A program made the position numbers and the translations under genes. A DNA stretch of 64,000 nucleotides. Source: Chishuiella changwenlii. GTDB lineage: Bacteria; Bacteroidota; Bacteroidia; Flavobacteriales; Weeksellaceae. The DNA is taken from positions 1-64,000 of the forward strand of contig NZ_FRBH01000007.1 in NCBI RefSeq assembly GCF_900142565.1, given 5' to 3'. Below the pieces are notes generated by a model. That model searched no databases. It worked only from the letters and a program-made list of their open reading frames with translations, and was not told the DNA's origin. Below, piece after piece: positions 18,530 through 26,620 of this stretch. The stretch's first letter is position 1, and each line of letters opens with the position of its first letter.

Positions 18530-19621
18530 ATGAAACGTTTATTTATTATAGCTTCTTTTGCATTAATGATTATTAGTTGCAAGAATGATAAGCTTGAAAT
18601 TGATTCGAGTTCTGCTCAAACATTTAGTGAGACTGTTGATGAAATTTCCAAAGGATTACCACTATTACAACAAGATAAATTTAAAGAAGCATTACAGATT
18701 GTTTTTGAATATAAAACAAGTCAATCAATGGATAATGAATCTCGTTGGTTAACTGTACGAACTTTGTTAAATGGTAAAACTGTAGATGAAGTTTTTGATA
18801 TAGCTGAACAAGTTGCATTAGAAAATAAATTTACATGGAACAGAAACCAAGTTCCTCTTGTAAACGGTATTCCAAAACCAAATGCTGTCCCTACTGAGGA
18901 GGTCGTAACAGAACCTACTTCTAACGTGCAACGTTTTGATTTTAGTTTAAAACAAGATGATGAAGGAATAAATATTTCTCCATTTTTCTACAATGCTCAA
19001 GGCGAAGAAATTCAGTTAACAGAACCAGTAACAGCTACTATAGAAGTTTTTAATTCAGGAAGTATTGTTTACAGTTTTCGTTCTAAAATTGATCCTAACT
19101 CTATGGATGATTTATACAGAAAGAATGCTATTGCAATAAAATATGCTCTTTTAGATGCATCAAAAATAAAAACAGATCGATTAGATATTTTAATTAGAGT
19201 ACCTAATTCTGAACGTTATTTAACGAACAGAAAAGCAGTACAAATTCCTATGAATTTAATTGGAGCAGTGTCTACTTCAGATTCACTTGCTGTTGCTTCA
19301 TCACCTGCACAGGTAAGTAAAGAGGCAGAAATGTTGAAATCATTATCAAATCGTTTTATCAACAATTTAACGAAGAAGAATTATTCTGGAGCTTTTGCTT
19401 TAACAAGAAGTAATGAATGGTCTACATTTCAGAAGTTTTCATCTATGGATGAGGTTAAAAATTTAGATCAAGCAACGATTAGTGATGCCAAAGTTTTAGA
19501 TGCAGATGAAAAAGTAGCTCTAGTACAAGTAAATGCAAATTTAAAAGATGAGAGTGCTAAATCTTACCAATTAACTTTAGAAAAAATAAACAACAAATGG
19601 TTTATCGTTAATTTTAAATAA
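18530..19621 (+). CDS. Uncharacterised lipoprotein, 363 aa
   Basis: Signal peptide with lipobox MIISC, lipidated Cys17. The N-terminal third is helical (KGLPLLQQDKFKEALQIVF). A proline-rich linker (about 116-135) leads to a middle beta domain. The last ~95 residues (from EAEMLKSLSNRFINNL to NKWFIVNF) resemble the compact NTF2-like fold seen in DUF4878-type lipoproteins: a helix pair, then strands ending in W-x-I/V. The family is not identified with certainty. It is a single-gene unit ended by a very long hairpin. Confidence 0.7.
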   Translation: MKRLFIIASFALMIISCKNDKLEIDSSSAQTFSETVDEISKGLPLLQQDKFKEALQIVFEYKTSQSMDNESRWLTVRTLLNGKTVDEVFDIAEQVALENKFTWNRNQVPLVNGIPKPNAVPTEEVVTEPTSNVQRFDFSLKQDDEGINISPFFYNAQGEEIQLTEPVTATIEVFNSGSIVYSFRSKIDPNSMDDLYRKNAIAIKYALLDASKIKTDRLDILIRVPNSERYLTNRKAVQIPMNLIGAVSTSDSLAVASSPAQVSKEAEMLKSLSNRFINNLTKKNYSGAFALTRSNEWSTFQKFSSMDEVKNLDQATISDAKVLDADEKVALVQVNANLKDESAKSYQLTLEKINNKWFIVNFK

Positions 19622-19631
19622 CAGATAGAGA

Positions 19632-19676
19632 TATAAATTAAAAAAGTCGCTTATAAAGCGACTTTTTTAATTTATA
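19632..19676. terminator. Very long bidirectional terminator
   Basis: Perfect 21-bp inverted repeat with loop ATA and GC core AGTCGCTT, A/T tracts on both sides. It lies between the convergent 363-aa lipoprotein and ompA-like genes. Confidence 0.85.
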
Positions 19677-19690
19677 TATTTTGTATAATG

Positions 19691-20389
19691 TTACTGTCCA
19701 GCTTCTTTTGCTGCATCAGCTTTCATTTTTTCATTAGCTGTAATAGCAATCTCTACACGACGGTTTTGAGCTCTACCTTGATCTGTATTGTTATCAGCAA
19801 TTGGTTCTTCTAATCCTTTCCCTTGTGATGTTAAACGAGACGAAGAAACACCTTTAGATACTAAATAATCTTTTACAGATTGTGCACGTTTTTGTGACAA
19901 TGGTAAGTTATATGATTGCGAACCTTTATTATCTGTATGTCCTACAATTAATAAGTTAGTGTCTGGATATTCTTTAAATACTTCGATTAACTTATCTAAA
20001 TTAGTTTTAGCAGTAGACGTTAAAGATGAAGCATTGTAATCGAAAGTTACTCTAGAGTTTTCATCTAAAATTAAGTTAATACCTTCTTCTGTACGTACAA
20101 CTTCAGCACCAGGTAAAACTTGTTCAATTTTTTGAGCTTGTTTATCCATTTTGTTACCAATAACACCACCAGCAGCACCACCTACAGCAGCACCAATTAC
20201 AGCACCTAAAGCAGTATTACCACCTTTACCAATGTTATTTCCTAATATTCCCCCAATAACACCACCAGCAACAGCACCAATTCCGGCACCTTTTTGGGTA
20301 TTATTAGCATTTTGTACTGCAGTACAAGAAGACAATATAAATGTTCCTCCTAATACCATTGCAGCTATTCTAGTGTTTATTTTCTTCAT
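19691..20389 (-). CDS. OmpA-family lipoprotein with glycine-zipper segment (YiaD-like)
   Basis: 232-aa outer-membrane lipoprotein (Cys22 in LSSC). Residues 34-82 form a glycine-zipper with repeated GAVAGGVIGG/GAVIGAAVGG units that can insert in a membrane. The C-terminal OmpA domain (about 110-225) binds peptidoglycan: FDYNASSL, VGHTDNKGS, NLPLSQKRAQSV and GRAQNRRVEI match the family. It lies 25 bases downstream of a lipocalin-like lipoprotein, an arrangement common in flavobacteria. Role: tethering the outer membrane to peptidoglycan. Confidence 0.92.
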   Translation of the reverse strand: MKKINTRIAAMVLGGTFILSSCTAVQNANNTQKGAGIGAVAGGVIGGILGNNIGKGGNTALGAVIGAAVGGAAGGVIGNKMDKQAQKIEQVLPGAEVVRTEEGINLILDENSRVTFDYNASSLTSTAKTNLDKLIEVFKEYPDTNLLIVGHTDNKGSQSYNLPLSQKRAQSVKDYLVSKGVSSSRLTSQGKGLEEPIADNNTDQGRAQNRRVEIAITANEKMKADAAKEAGQ

Positions 20390-20414
20390 AACGCTAAGTT
20401 TTTTGATTGATTAA

Positions 20415-20930
20415 TTATCTTTGAAAGTTATAAATTACTTGTGCAATTTTTCCACTTGTATTTACATCTTGCACTAATTGCATTGAGTTTGCATCTACAC
20501 GACTAATTTTTAATTTGTAACCTGCAGTATTTTGTTTTGCTTTAATTCCAGTTACATCTTTAAAGATAAAATAAGTTGCTGATCCATCTTGTTGTACATC
20601 CCAAATAATATCTGCTGTACCTTGTGGACAAGATGCTCCGGCACTATTAAAAGTATAAGTACCTTTTTTATTGTTTTGTACTAAACTCCATGTAGATCCT
20701 TCATAACATTCAGGACTAGCTGTATCAAAAACATTTGCTACGGTTTCGTTTACCTTTACATTTCCTTTAACTTCATTCTTAGAAAAACCATTGTAATCTA
20801 CAGAAGTTAATGTCCAAGAACCACGTACATCTTTACCAATTCCTGTTGTTTGTTTTGCGGTCGTTGTAGAAGCACAAGAGCCAAGTAAAGTGGCTGCTCC
20901 AATTCCAAATAATAAGATTCCTTTTTTCAT
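20415..20930 (-). CDS. Lipocalin-like lipoprotein
   Basis: 171 aa with lipobox LLGSC (Cys19). The mature part begins with a GSWTLTSVDYNG strand, the characteristic G-x-W of lipocalins, and continues as an eight-strand beta pattern with two cysteines (in SPECYEG and ASCPQG) likely to form a disulfide. It is co-directional with the OmpA lipoprotein, so both probably act at the outer membrane. The ligand is unknown and the exact lipocalin subfamily is not certain. Confidence 0.8.
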   Translation of the reverse strand: MKKGILLFGIGAATLLGSCASTTTAKQTTGIGKDVRGSWTLTSVDYNGFSKNEVKGNVKVNETVANVFDTASPECYEGSTWSLVQNNKKGTYTFNSAGASCPQGTADIIWDVQQDGSATYFIFKDVTGIKAKQNTAGYKLKISRVDANSMQLVQDVNTSGKIAQVIYNFQR

Positions 20931-21057
20931 AGCAATTTATTTGTTTTTAGTTTTTAGGTTAATAAATGACATTCATAGATTAAATTTAATCAATTAAAAT
21001 TAAATTTTAATGGTGTTAATCATTTTAATATAAAAAAACTGCTTAAATCGTTTAATT

Positions 21058-21951
21058 TTAGCTTTTAATCTTAATTGTATAGATTAAAGATGAGTATTCA
21101 CCTGTTTTTTTAGCTTGATTGTTTGATTTTAATCCAATTCGAATAGCATTAAGAAAACCTAATTTATTTCCTTTATATTTTTCAGAAAGTAGGCTCACAT
21201 AAAATGAATCTAATTTCATTGGACTAACATTTTCAATTTTCATACCAAACTTATCAAAAAGCTTTCTCATGCTCTTTTCAGAGAAATGCCATAAGTGTCT
21301 AGGAACATCATAAGCTGCCCAATATTTACCATAATATTTTGCATCATAAGATTCATGATTTGGAACTGCTATAATTAAAATACCATTTTCATTTAAATGA
21401 TTTTTTAAATGTGATATGACTTCATTTAAATTTGGAATATGTTCTAAAACATGCCAAAGAGTAATTACATCAAATTTATCTTTTATTTGTTCTATTTGTG
21501 TAGAAACAACGTTATTTATACCAATCTTAGTTTGTGCAATTCTACGAGCAGAATCATTAGGTTCCATACCTAATACTTCGTAGCCATTTTTTTGCATCAT
21601 TTCTAAATAATCTCCAACACCACAACCGTAATCTAATATTTTTTTACCTGACGAAATTTTATCAATTAATTTTAATTTTTCGTTTAAGTTAATTGCTTTT
21701 GCAATTTGGTAAAATCTTTCAAAAATTGATTTCTTTCCATCTGTGTGAGAAATATAATTTTTGCTTTCGTAATATTTTCCTAAAGTTTCGATAGGTTGGG
21801 GGAGAGTGTATAACACACCAGTTTCTGAATCTTCATACAATTCGAAATCTTCTCCTGTTAAAAAATAATCTTTTAACTCTAGTTTTTTTATACCAGAAAA
21901 TCCTTCTTTTGAAGGATTTTCTAAATATGTTCCACGTGAAACATTTTCCAT
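21058..21951 (-). CDS. Class I SAM-dependent methyltransferase
   Basis: 297 aa. SAM-binding motif I ILDYGCGVGDYL is near residue 105, followed by GMEPNDSARR and the post-motif LWHVLEHIPNLNEV; this is a Methyltransf_23 type. The C-terminal half has YDVPRHLWHFSEKSM, seen in methyltransferases acting on surface glycans or lipids. It ends the ybeY-mnmG block with a 1-base gap to mnmG. Its codons 3-8 are written by a parS-like DNA site, so the N-terminal peptide NVSRGT may be dictated by DNA function rather than protein function. Substrate unknown. Confidence 0.85.
   Translation of the reverse strand: MENVSRGTYLENPSKEGFSGIKKLELKDYFLTGEDFELYEDSETGVLYTLPQPIETLGKYYESKNYISHTDGKKSIFERFYQIAKAINLNEKLKLIDKISSGKKILDYGCGVGDYLEMMQKNGYEVLGMEPNDSARRIAQTKIGINNVVSTQIEQIKDKFDVITLWHVLEHIPNLNEVISHLKNHLNENGILIIAVPNHESYDAKYYGKYWAAYDVPRHLWHFSEKSMRKLFDKFGMKIENVSPMKLDSFYVSLLSEKYKGNKLGFLNAIRIGLKSNNQAKKTGEYSSLIYTIKIKS
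21928..21943. promoter_or_regulatory. parS: parS-like ParB-binding site inside the methyltransferase gene
   Basis: TGTTCCACGTGAAACA differs from the bacterial parS consensus TGTTTCACGTGAAACA at one position. It lies at the 5' end of the methyltransferase ORF, about 1.9 kb from a second site on the other side of mnmG. Confidence 0.75.
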
Positions 21952-21952
21952 T

Positions 21953-23824
21953 TTATCTACCCATGTAAATTAATAATACACTAATATCTGCTGGAGATAC
22001 ACCACTTATTCTTGATGCTTGAGCAACAGTAGCGGGTTTTATTTTTGTCAATTTCTGACGAGCCTCAATAGACATCGAAACAAAAGAACTGTAATCTACA
22101 TCTACAGGAATTTTTAAATTCTCTAAACGATGTAGTTTGTCAGCATTCTGTTGTTCTTTCTTAATGTAGCCTTTGTATTTTATCTGAATTTCTGTTTGCT
22201 CTAATTCCTCTTGATCGTAATTATTATTCTCAATGAATTCGTTTACTCTATCTAATTTTGTAAAATCAGAAAGTTTTAATTCTGGACGAGAGATTACAGA
22301 AATCATTTTATTTGGTTGCTTTAAAGGTGTTCCTTCACGTTCCTCAATTACATCATTAATTTCTTGTGGTTTGATAGAATTCTCCTCAAAATAATGAACA
22401 AGCTTTTCAGCTTTATCAAACTTTTCTTCCATACGTTTTAAACGATCTTCAGAAGCTAAACCAATATCAAATCCTTTTCTTGTTAAACGTTCGTCAGCAT
22501 TATCTTGTCTTAATAGAATTCTATATTCTGCACGAGATGTAAACATTCTATAAGGTTCTTCTGTTCCCTTAGTAATTAAATCGTCAATTAAAACACCAAT
22601 ATAAGCTTCATTTCGATTAAGGATAAAAGGATCTTTTTCTTGTATTTTTAAAGCTGCATTTATACCAGCCATTAAACCTTGAGATGCTGCTTCTTCGTAA
22701 CCAGTTGTTCCATTAATTTGACCAGCGCAATATAAGTTCTCAATTAGTTTAGTTTCTAATGTATGTTTTAATTGTGTTGGTGGAAAGAAATCGTATTCTA
22801 TTGCATAGCCTGGACGGAAGATTTTTGCATGTTCAAATCCTGGAATAGAACGTAATGCTTTTGCTTGTACATCGTCTGGTAAAGATGTAGAAAATCCGTT
22901 TATGTAATATTCTACTGTATTCCATCCTTCAGGTTCAGCAAAAATTTGATGACGGTCTTTGTCTGCAAAACGATTAATTTTATCTTCTATAGATGGACAA
23001 TATCTTGGTCCAGTAGATTTAATTGTTCCATTAAACATTGGAGATCTGTCGAATCCTTCTCTTAATAAATCATGTACTTCTTGGTTCGTATATGTAATCC
23101 AACAAGAACGTTGTTTTGTTAATTTAGGAGTATTGGTATAAGAGAATTTTGATGGGTTTTCATCTCCTGGTTGTTCGATCATTTTAGAATAATCTATAGA
23201 TCTACCATCAACTCTAGGAGGAGTTCCAGTTTTCATTCTACCAGCTTCAAAACCTAAATCAACTAATTGTTCAGTAATTCCAAATGCAGCACCTTCTCCC
23301 ATACGTCCACCTCCAAATTGTTTTTCTCCAATATGGATTAAACCATTAAGAAATGTTCCATTAGTTAAAACAACTGCTTTAGAACGAATGCTCATTCCCA
23401 TAGCTGTATTAACACCACAAACTTTTCCATTTTCTATGATTAAACTTTTCACCATATCTTGAAAAAAGTCTACATTTTCTGTTTGTTCAAGAGATAGTCT
23501 CCATTCTTCTGCAAAGCGCATACGGTCCGATTGTGCTCTTGGAGACCACATTGCTGGACCTTTAGATTGATTCAACATTTTAAATTGAATCATTGTTTTA
23601 TCTGTGATAACACCAGAGTAACCTCCTAATGCATCAATTTCTCTTACAATTTGTCCTTTTGCAATTCCTCCCATAGCAGGATTACAAGACATTTGTCCGA
23701 TGCTTTGTAAGTTCATTGTAACAAGAAGCGTTTTTGCTCCTAAGTTTGCAGCAGCAGCTGTTGCTTCAGCACCAGCGTGACCACCTCCAACTACAATTAC
23801 ATCATATTCTGATTGAAATATCAT
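21953..23824 (-). CDS. mnmG: tRNA uridine-5-carboxymethylaminomethyl modification enzyme MnmG (GidA)
   Basis: 623-aa FAD enzyme that, with MnmE, installs cmnm5 on the wobble uridine of several tRNAs. The N-terminal dinucleotide motif VVGGGHAGAEAA-like is at residues 10-20. CNPAMGGIAKGQ is a family signature, and the C-terminal GIDA helical domain ends in ISGVSPADISVLLIYM. The length is normal. It sits between a methyltransferase and ybeY and is bracketed by two parS-like sites. mnmE is not in the window. Confidence 0.97.
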   Translation of the reverse strand: MIFQSEYDVIVVGGGHAGAEATAAAANLGAKTLLVTMNLQSIGQMSCNPAMGGIAKGQIVREIDALGGYSGVITDKTMIQFKMLNQSKGPAMWSPRAQSDRMRFAEEWRLSLEQTENVDFFQDMVKSLIIENGKVCGVNTAMGMSIRSKAVVLTNGTFLNGLIHIGEKQFGGGRMGEGAAFGITEQLVDLGFEAGRMKTGTPPRVDGRSIDYSKMIEQPGDENPSKFSYTNTPKLTKQRSCWITYTNQEVHDLLREGFDRSPMFNGTIKSTGPRYCPSIEDKINRFADKDRHQIFAEPEGWNTVEYYINGFSTSLPDDVQAKALRSIPGFEHAKIFRPGYAIEYDFFPPTQLKHTLETKLIENLYCAGQINGTTGYEEAASQGLMAGINAALKIQEKDPFILNRNEAYIGVLIDDLITKGTEEPYRMFTSRAEYRILLRQDNADERLTRKGFDIGLASEDRLKRMEEKFDKAEKLVHYFEENSIKPQEINDVIEEREGTPLKQPNKMISVISRPELKLSDFTKLDRVNEFIENNNYDQEELEQTEIQIKYKGYIKKEQQNADKLHRLENLKIPVDVDYSSFVSMSIEARQKLTKIKPATVAQASRISGVSPADISVLLIYMGR

Positions 23825-23860
23825 TTCTTTTTATTTCTATATTATGACTAAAAATAACAA

Positions 23861-23878
23861 ATGTTCCACGTGGAACAT
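23861..23878. promoter_or_regulatory. parS: Perfectly palindromic parS-like site upstream of mnmG
   Basis: ATGTTCCACGTGGAACAT is an 18-base perfect palindrome whose core matches the ParB-binding parS consensus TGTTTCACGTGAAACA except for the symmetric T-to-C/A-to-G change. It fills the 53-base gap between mnmG and ybeY and touches the ybeY stop codon. Confidence 0.8.
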
Positions 23879-24300
23879 TATGCTTTTAATAAACTAAATG
23901 TTGCTAAATATTGATCTTCTTTCGAAGTCATCAACTCTTTATCTTCTGGATCTTTGTCCAAGTAACCTGCAAAATGTAAGATACCATGCATCATTATACG
24001 AGCTAATTCATTTTCGAAAGAAACACCATTTTGTTCAGCATTATCTTTTATTCTTTCAACACTAATAAAAATGTCGCCCATTAATTCATCTTCTACAGAA
24101 TTATCAAAACCTATAACATCTGTATAATAATCGTGGTCTAAATATTGTTTATTAATTTCTAGTAAGTATTCGTCATCACAAAAAATATAGTTTAATTCTT
24201 CTATAGTTTTTCCTTCATTCTTCATACTTTCTACGACCCAATTAATCCATTGTTGAGCTTCTGTAATCTCAAAATCTGTTTCGTAAAATAATTCTATCAT
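23878..24300 (-). CDS. ybeY: Endoribonuclease YbeY (rRNA maturation factor)
   Basis: 140-aa zinc-dependent RNase involved in 16S rRNA 3' maturation and ribosome quality control. The UPF0054 motif reads HGILHFAGYLDKD at 105-117. His105 and His109 are two of the zinc ligands. The third ligand position, normally His ten residues after the first, is Asp115, a substitution I also recall in Bacteroidota YbeY. It is co-transcribed with mnmG (53-base gap) and follows the patatin gene by 4 bases. Confidence 0.93.
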   Translation of the reverse strand: MIELFYETDFEITEAQQWINWVVESMKNEGKTIEELNYIFCDDEYLLEINKQYLDHDYYTDVIGFDNSVEDELMGDIFISVERIKDNAEQNGVSFENELARIMMHGILHFAGYLDKDPEDKELMTSKEDQYLATFSLLKA

Positions 24301-24304
24301 TGTT

Positions 24305-26509
24305 CTAAAACCAGTATCCTAAACTTAAATTAAATAATCCTTTTTTAGTGTTAGGTGAGTAACTCCACATAAAGTTAAGAGGTCCTAATGGACTATCGTA
24401 ACCATAAGTTACACCGTAACCAAGATATTTGTAATTTGTTAAACGTATTTGTTCAATTCTGTCTGTAACATTTGCAATGTTCATAAACACACTTGTGTAA
24501 TGATTTTTCAAAATTTTAGCCTGCACATGAGAACCAAAAATTAATTGATTGTTCCCCAAAGCAGATCCAAAAGGAAGTCCATAGAACCTCATATAATTGA
24601 AAAATTTCTGTTCAACATATCCTCCTAAATAAAATTTTTGAGGGATTGTAACGTTCTCATTAAAAAAGGTTCCAAAGTTAGCAGTAAATCTGTAACTTAG
24701 GAAATTATTTAACGGAAAATTTGCTTCTAAGCTTCCTTCTAATAAATAGTTAGTTTCAAAGCCAGCAACATTAGAATCAAATAGATATTTCAAATCACCA
24801 CTAAATTTAAATCCTCTTCGAGCAAAGTTGGCGTTATTTCTATTATCAGCTTTTATATATCCGTATGCTTTCCAAAAATAACCTTCAGATAATGAAGGAA
24901 AATTTGTTGACTCGTCAATGTAATTATTTGTAAAAACTTTGGTGTATTGGTGTTCTAAACCTATACCAATCGCATATTTTTCTTTTATTGTAGATTGAAT
25001 GTATAATTGGTTAGTAAATTCTCTGAAATTATAATTTACTTTATTATAAGGCGAATTATTACCCGATACATTTTTTAAGTCTATTTCTTTATCAAAATAA
25101 TAGGAATAAGAATTAAATCCTATACTAGGAATATAACCATTATCAATAAAGAAATTTAGGTTATAACGAGCGAAATCTCCAACAACAACATCGGCAGATA
25201 GAATAGAGTTTTTAAAGATAAGACTCTTAGATGTGAAGTTTAAAAGTAATCCCGTTTTAAATAAATCGTCATAATGTAAACCAAAACGAACAGATTGTTT
25301 GTTCTTATTTTCTTGAACTTTTAAGGTTAAAAGATTATCATTCTCGTTTAACTGAGATATTTTATATGTAATATTATTAAAGTTTCCAGAGGCATATAAT
25401 TTATCTACACCTGTTTTTAAATCATCATATTTAATTAATTCAGGAGTACGAATACCTAATTTACCTTTAATAAAATTTTCATTATAACTCTTTAAACCTT
25501 CAACTTCTAAATCTTTTACTAAGACATAATCTTCTAATTTTATTTCTTTTCTACTTTTATTTTGCGCATTTTGTTTCTGTGCGATTTCTTTTAATTGATC
25601 AAAAACTTTGTCCGAAGCTTCAACACCTTTTTTATAGATAGCATCAACTTCATTAAAACTTGTTACGGCATAGTTTTTAAGTTCTGGCTTAATTAATAAG
25701 TCGACCATTTTCTTTTGCTCGTCTGTTTTTTTAACAATGCTCATGGTCATAATTTGAGTTAAGACACCAATTGCAGAATTTAATTCGTCACCTTTTTGTA
25801 ATCCATCACCTAGTTCCACACCAATAATAATATCAGCGCCCATATCTTTTACCTCCTTTACAGGAAAATTATTTACAACGCCACCATCTACATATATTTT
25901 TCCGTCAATATTTACAGGATCTAGCATCGTCGGATATGCACCCGAAGCTAAAACAACACGTGGAAGAAATCCTGAACGGAAAACTTTCTCTTCACCAGTT
26001 TCTATATTGGTACCAATACATACAAAAGGTGTGGGAAGTTGATTAAAATCGTCAATATTATGAACAGGACGAAATAAATAAGTTAATAAATCTAATGGTC
26101 CTTGACCTTTAGAAAATGCATTTGGAATGGTAAGTTTAAAGTTATCAAAAGGTAACTCTAGAATATATTTTTCTTTATAAGATTTATCGAAAAATGGAAT
26201 TTCTGCACGGTTTTTATTTTGTGTAATCAATGAAGTAATGTCCAATTGATACATTATTTTCTGAAGTTGATCTGGTGTATAACCAGCAGCATACAAGCCA
26301 CCAATTATAGCGCCCATACTTGTCCCGCCTATATAATCTATTTTAATTCCTGCTTCTTCTATTTTCTTTAAAGCACCAACGTGTGCATAGCCTTTTGCTC
26401 CTCCGCCACTTAGAACAACACCAACTTTTAATCGGTGAGTATCTTTTTCACTTTCTTGTGCAAAAGAAAATGTGGAAATAAAAAAACTGAAAATTAAAAA
26501 AATACGCAT
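24305..26509 (-). CDS. Patatin-like phospholipase fused to POTRA/Omp85 barrel (PlpD-type)
   Basis: 734 aa from the ATG that opens a proper signal peptide (MRIFLIFSFF ... SFAQ). A longer TTG start is less likely. Residues about 28-310 are a patatin lipase with oxyanion GGGAKG (35-40), nucleophile Ser64 in GGTSMG and Asp208 in VDGG, giving an intact Ser-Asp dyad. One POTRA-like region (about 335-400) and a C-terminal Omp85-type 16-strand barrel follow, ending GYWF. It resembles PlpD type Vd autotransporters but belongs to the Bacteroidota patatin/BamA-TamA group. Substrate: phospholipids at the cell surface or in the periplasm. Confidence 0.9.
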   Translation of the reverse strand: MRIFLIFSFFISTFSFAQESEKDTHRLKVGVVLSGGGAKGYAHVGALKKIEEAGIKIDYIGGTSMGAIIGGLYAAGYTPDQLQKIMYQLDITSLITQNKNRAEIPFFDKSYKEKYILELPFDNFKLTIPNAFSKGQGPLDLLTYLFRPVHNIDDFNQLPTPFVCIGTNIETGEEKVFRSGFLPRVVLASGAYPTMLDPVNIDGKIYVDGGVVNNFPVKEVKDMGADIIIGVELGDGLQKGDELNSAIGVLTQIMTMSIVKKTDEQKKMVDLLIKPELKNYAVTSFNEVDAIYKKGVEASDKVFDQLKEIAQKQNAQNKSRKEIKLEDYVLVKDLEVEGLKSYNENFIKGKLGIRTPELIKYDDLKTGVDKLYASGNFNNITYKISQLNENDNLLTLKVQENKNKQSVRFGLHYDDLFKTGLLLNFTSKSLIFKNSILSADVVVGDFARYNLNFFIDNGYIPSIGFNSYSYYFDKEIDLKNVSGNNSPYNKVNYNFREFTNQLYIQSTIKEKYAIGIGLEHQYTKVFTNNYIDESTNFPSLSEGYFWKAYGYIKADNRNNANFARRGFKFSGDLKYLFDSNVAGFETNYLLEGSLEANFPLNNFLSYRFTANFGTFFNENVTIPQKFYLGGYVEQKFFNYMRFYGLPFGSALGNNQLIFGSHVQAKILKNHYTSVFMNIANVTDRIEQIRLTNYKYLGYGVTYGYDSPLGPLNFMWSYSPNTKKGLFNLSLGYWF

Positions 26510-26580
26510 AAAAGCTATTTTAATTGATGAATAAAGATACGCCAAATTTTAATTTGTATGATGCAATTAGTTATTATAAT

Positions 26581-26620
26581 AAAAAAAGAAGAGTTATCTG
26601 TAGACAACTCTTCTTTTTTT
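26581..26620 (-). terminator. Terminator of the murF-alr gene
   Basis: 15-base arms AAAAAAAGAAGAGTT and complement around a 10-base loop, overlapping the murF-alr stop and ending in T on the minus strand. Confidence 0.8.

Noticed and set aside
20151-20414. Pro/Ala-rich frame opposite the OmpA glycine zipper
   Set aside because: Its composition is the antisense of GGV/GGA repeats, which explains the open frame.
25957-25962. CACGTG near the patatin gene as parS
   Set aside because: Only the right half (GAAGA) partly resembles parS, and the left half (AACAA) does not.
26510-26545. Longer TTG start for the patatin protein
   Set aside because: It would put 12 residues before a proper signal peptide, so the ATG at 26509 is preferred.
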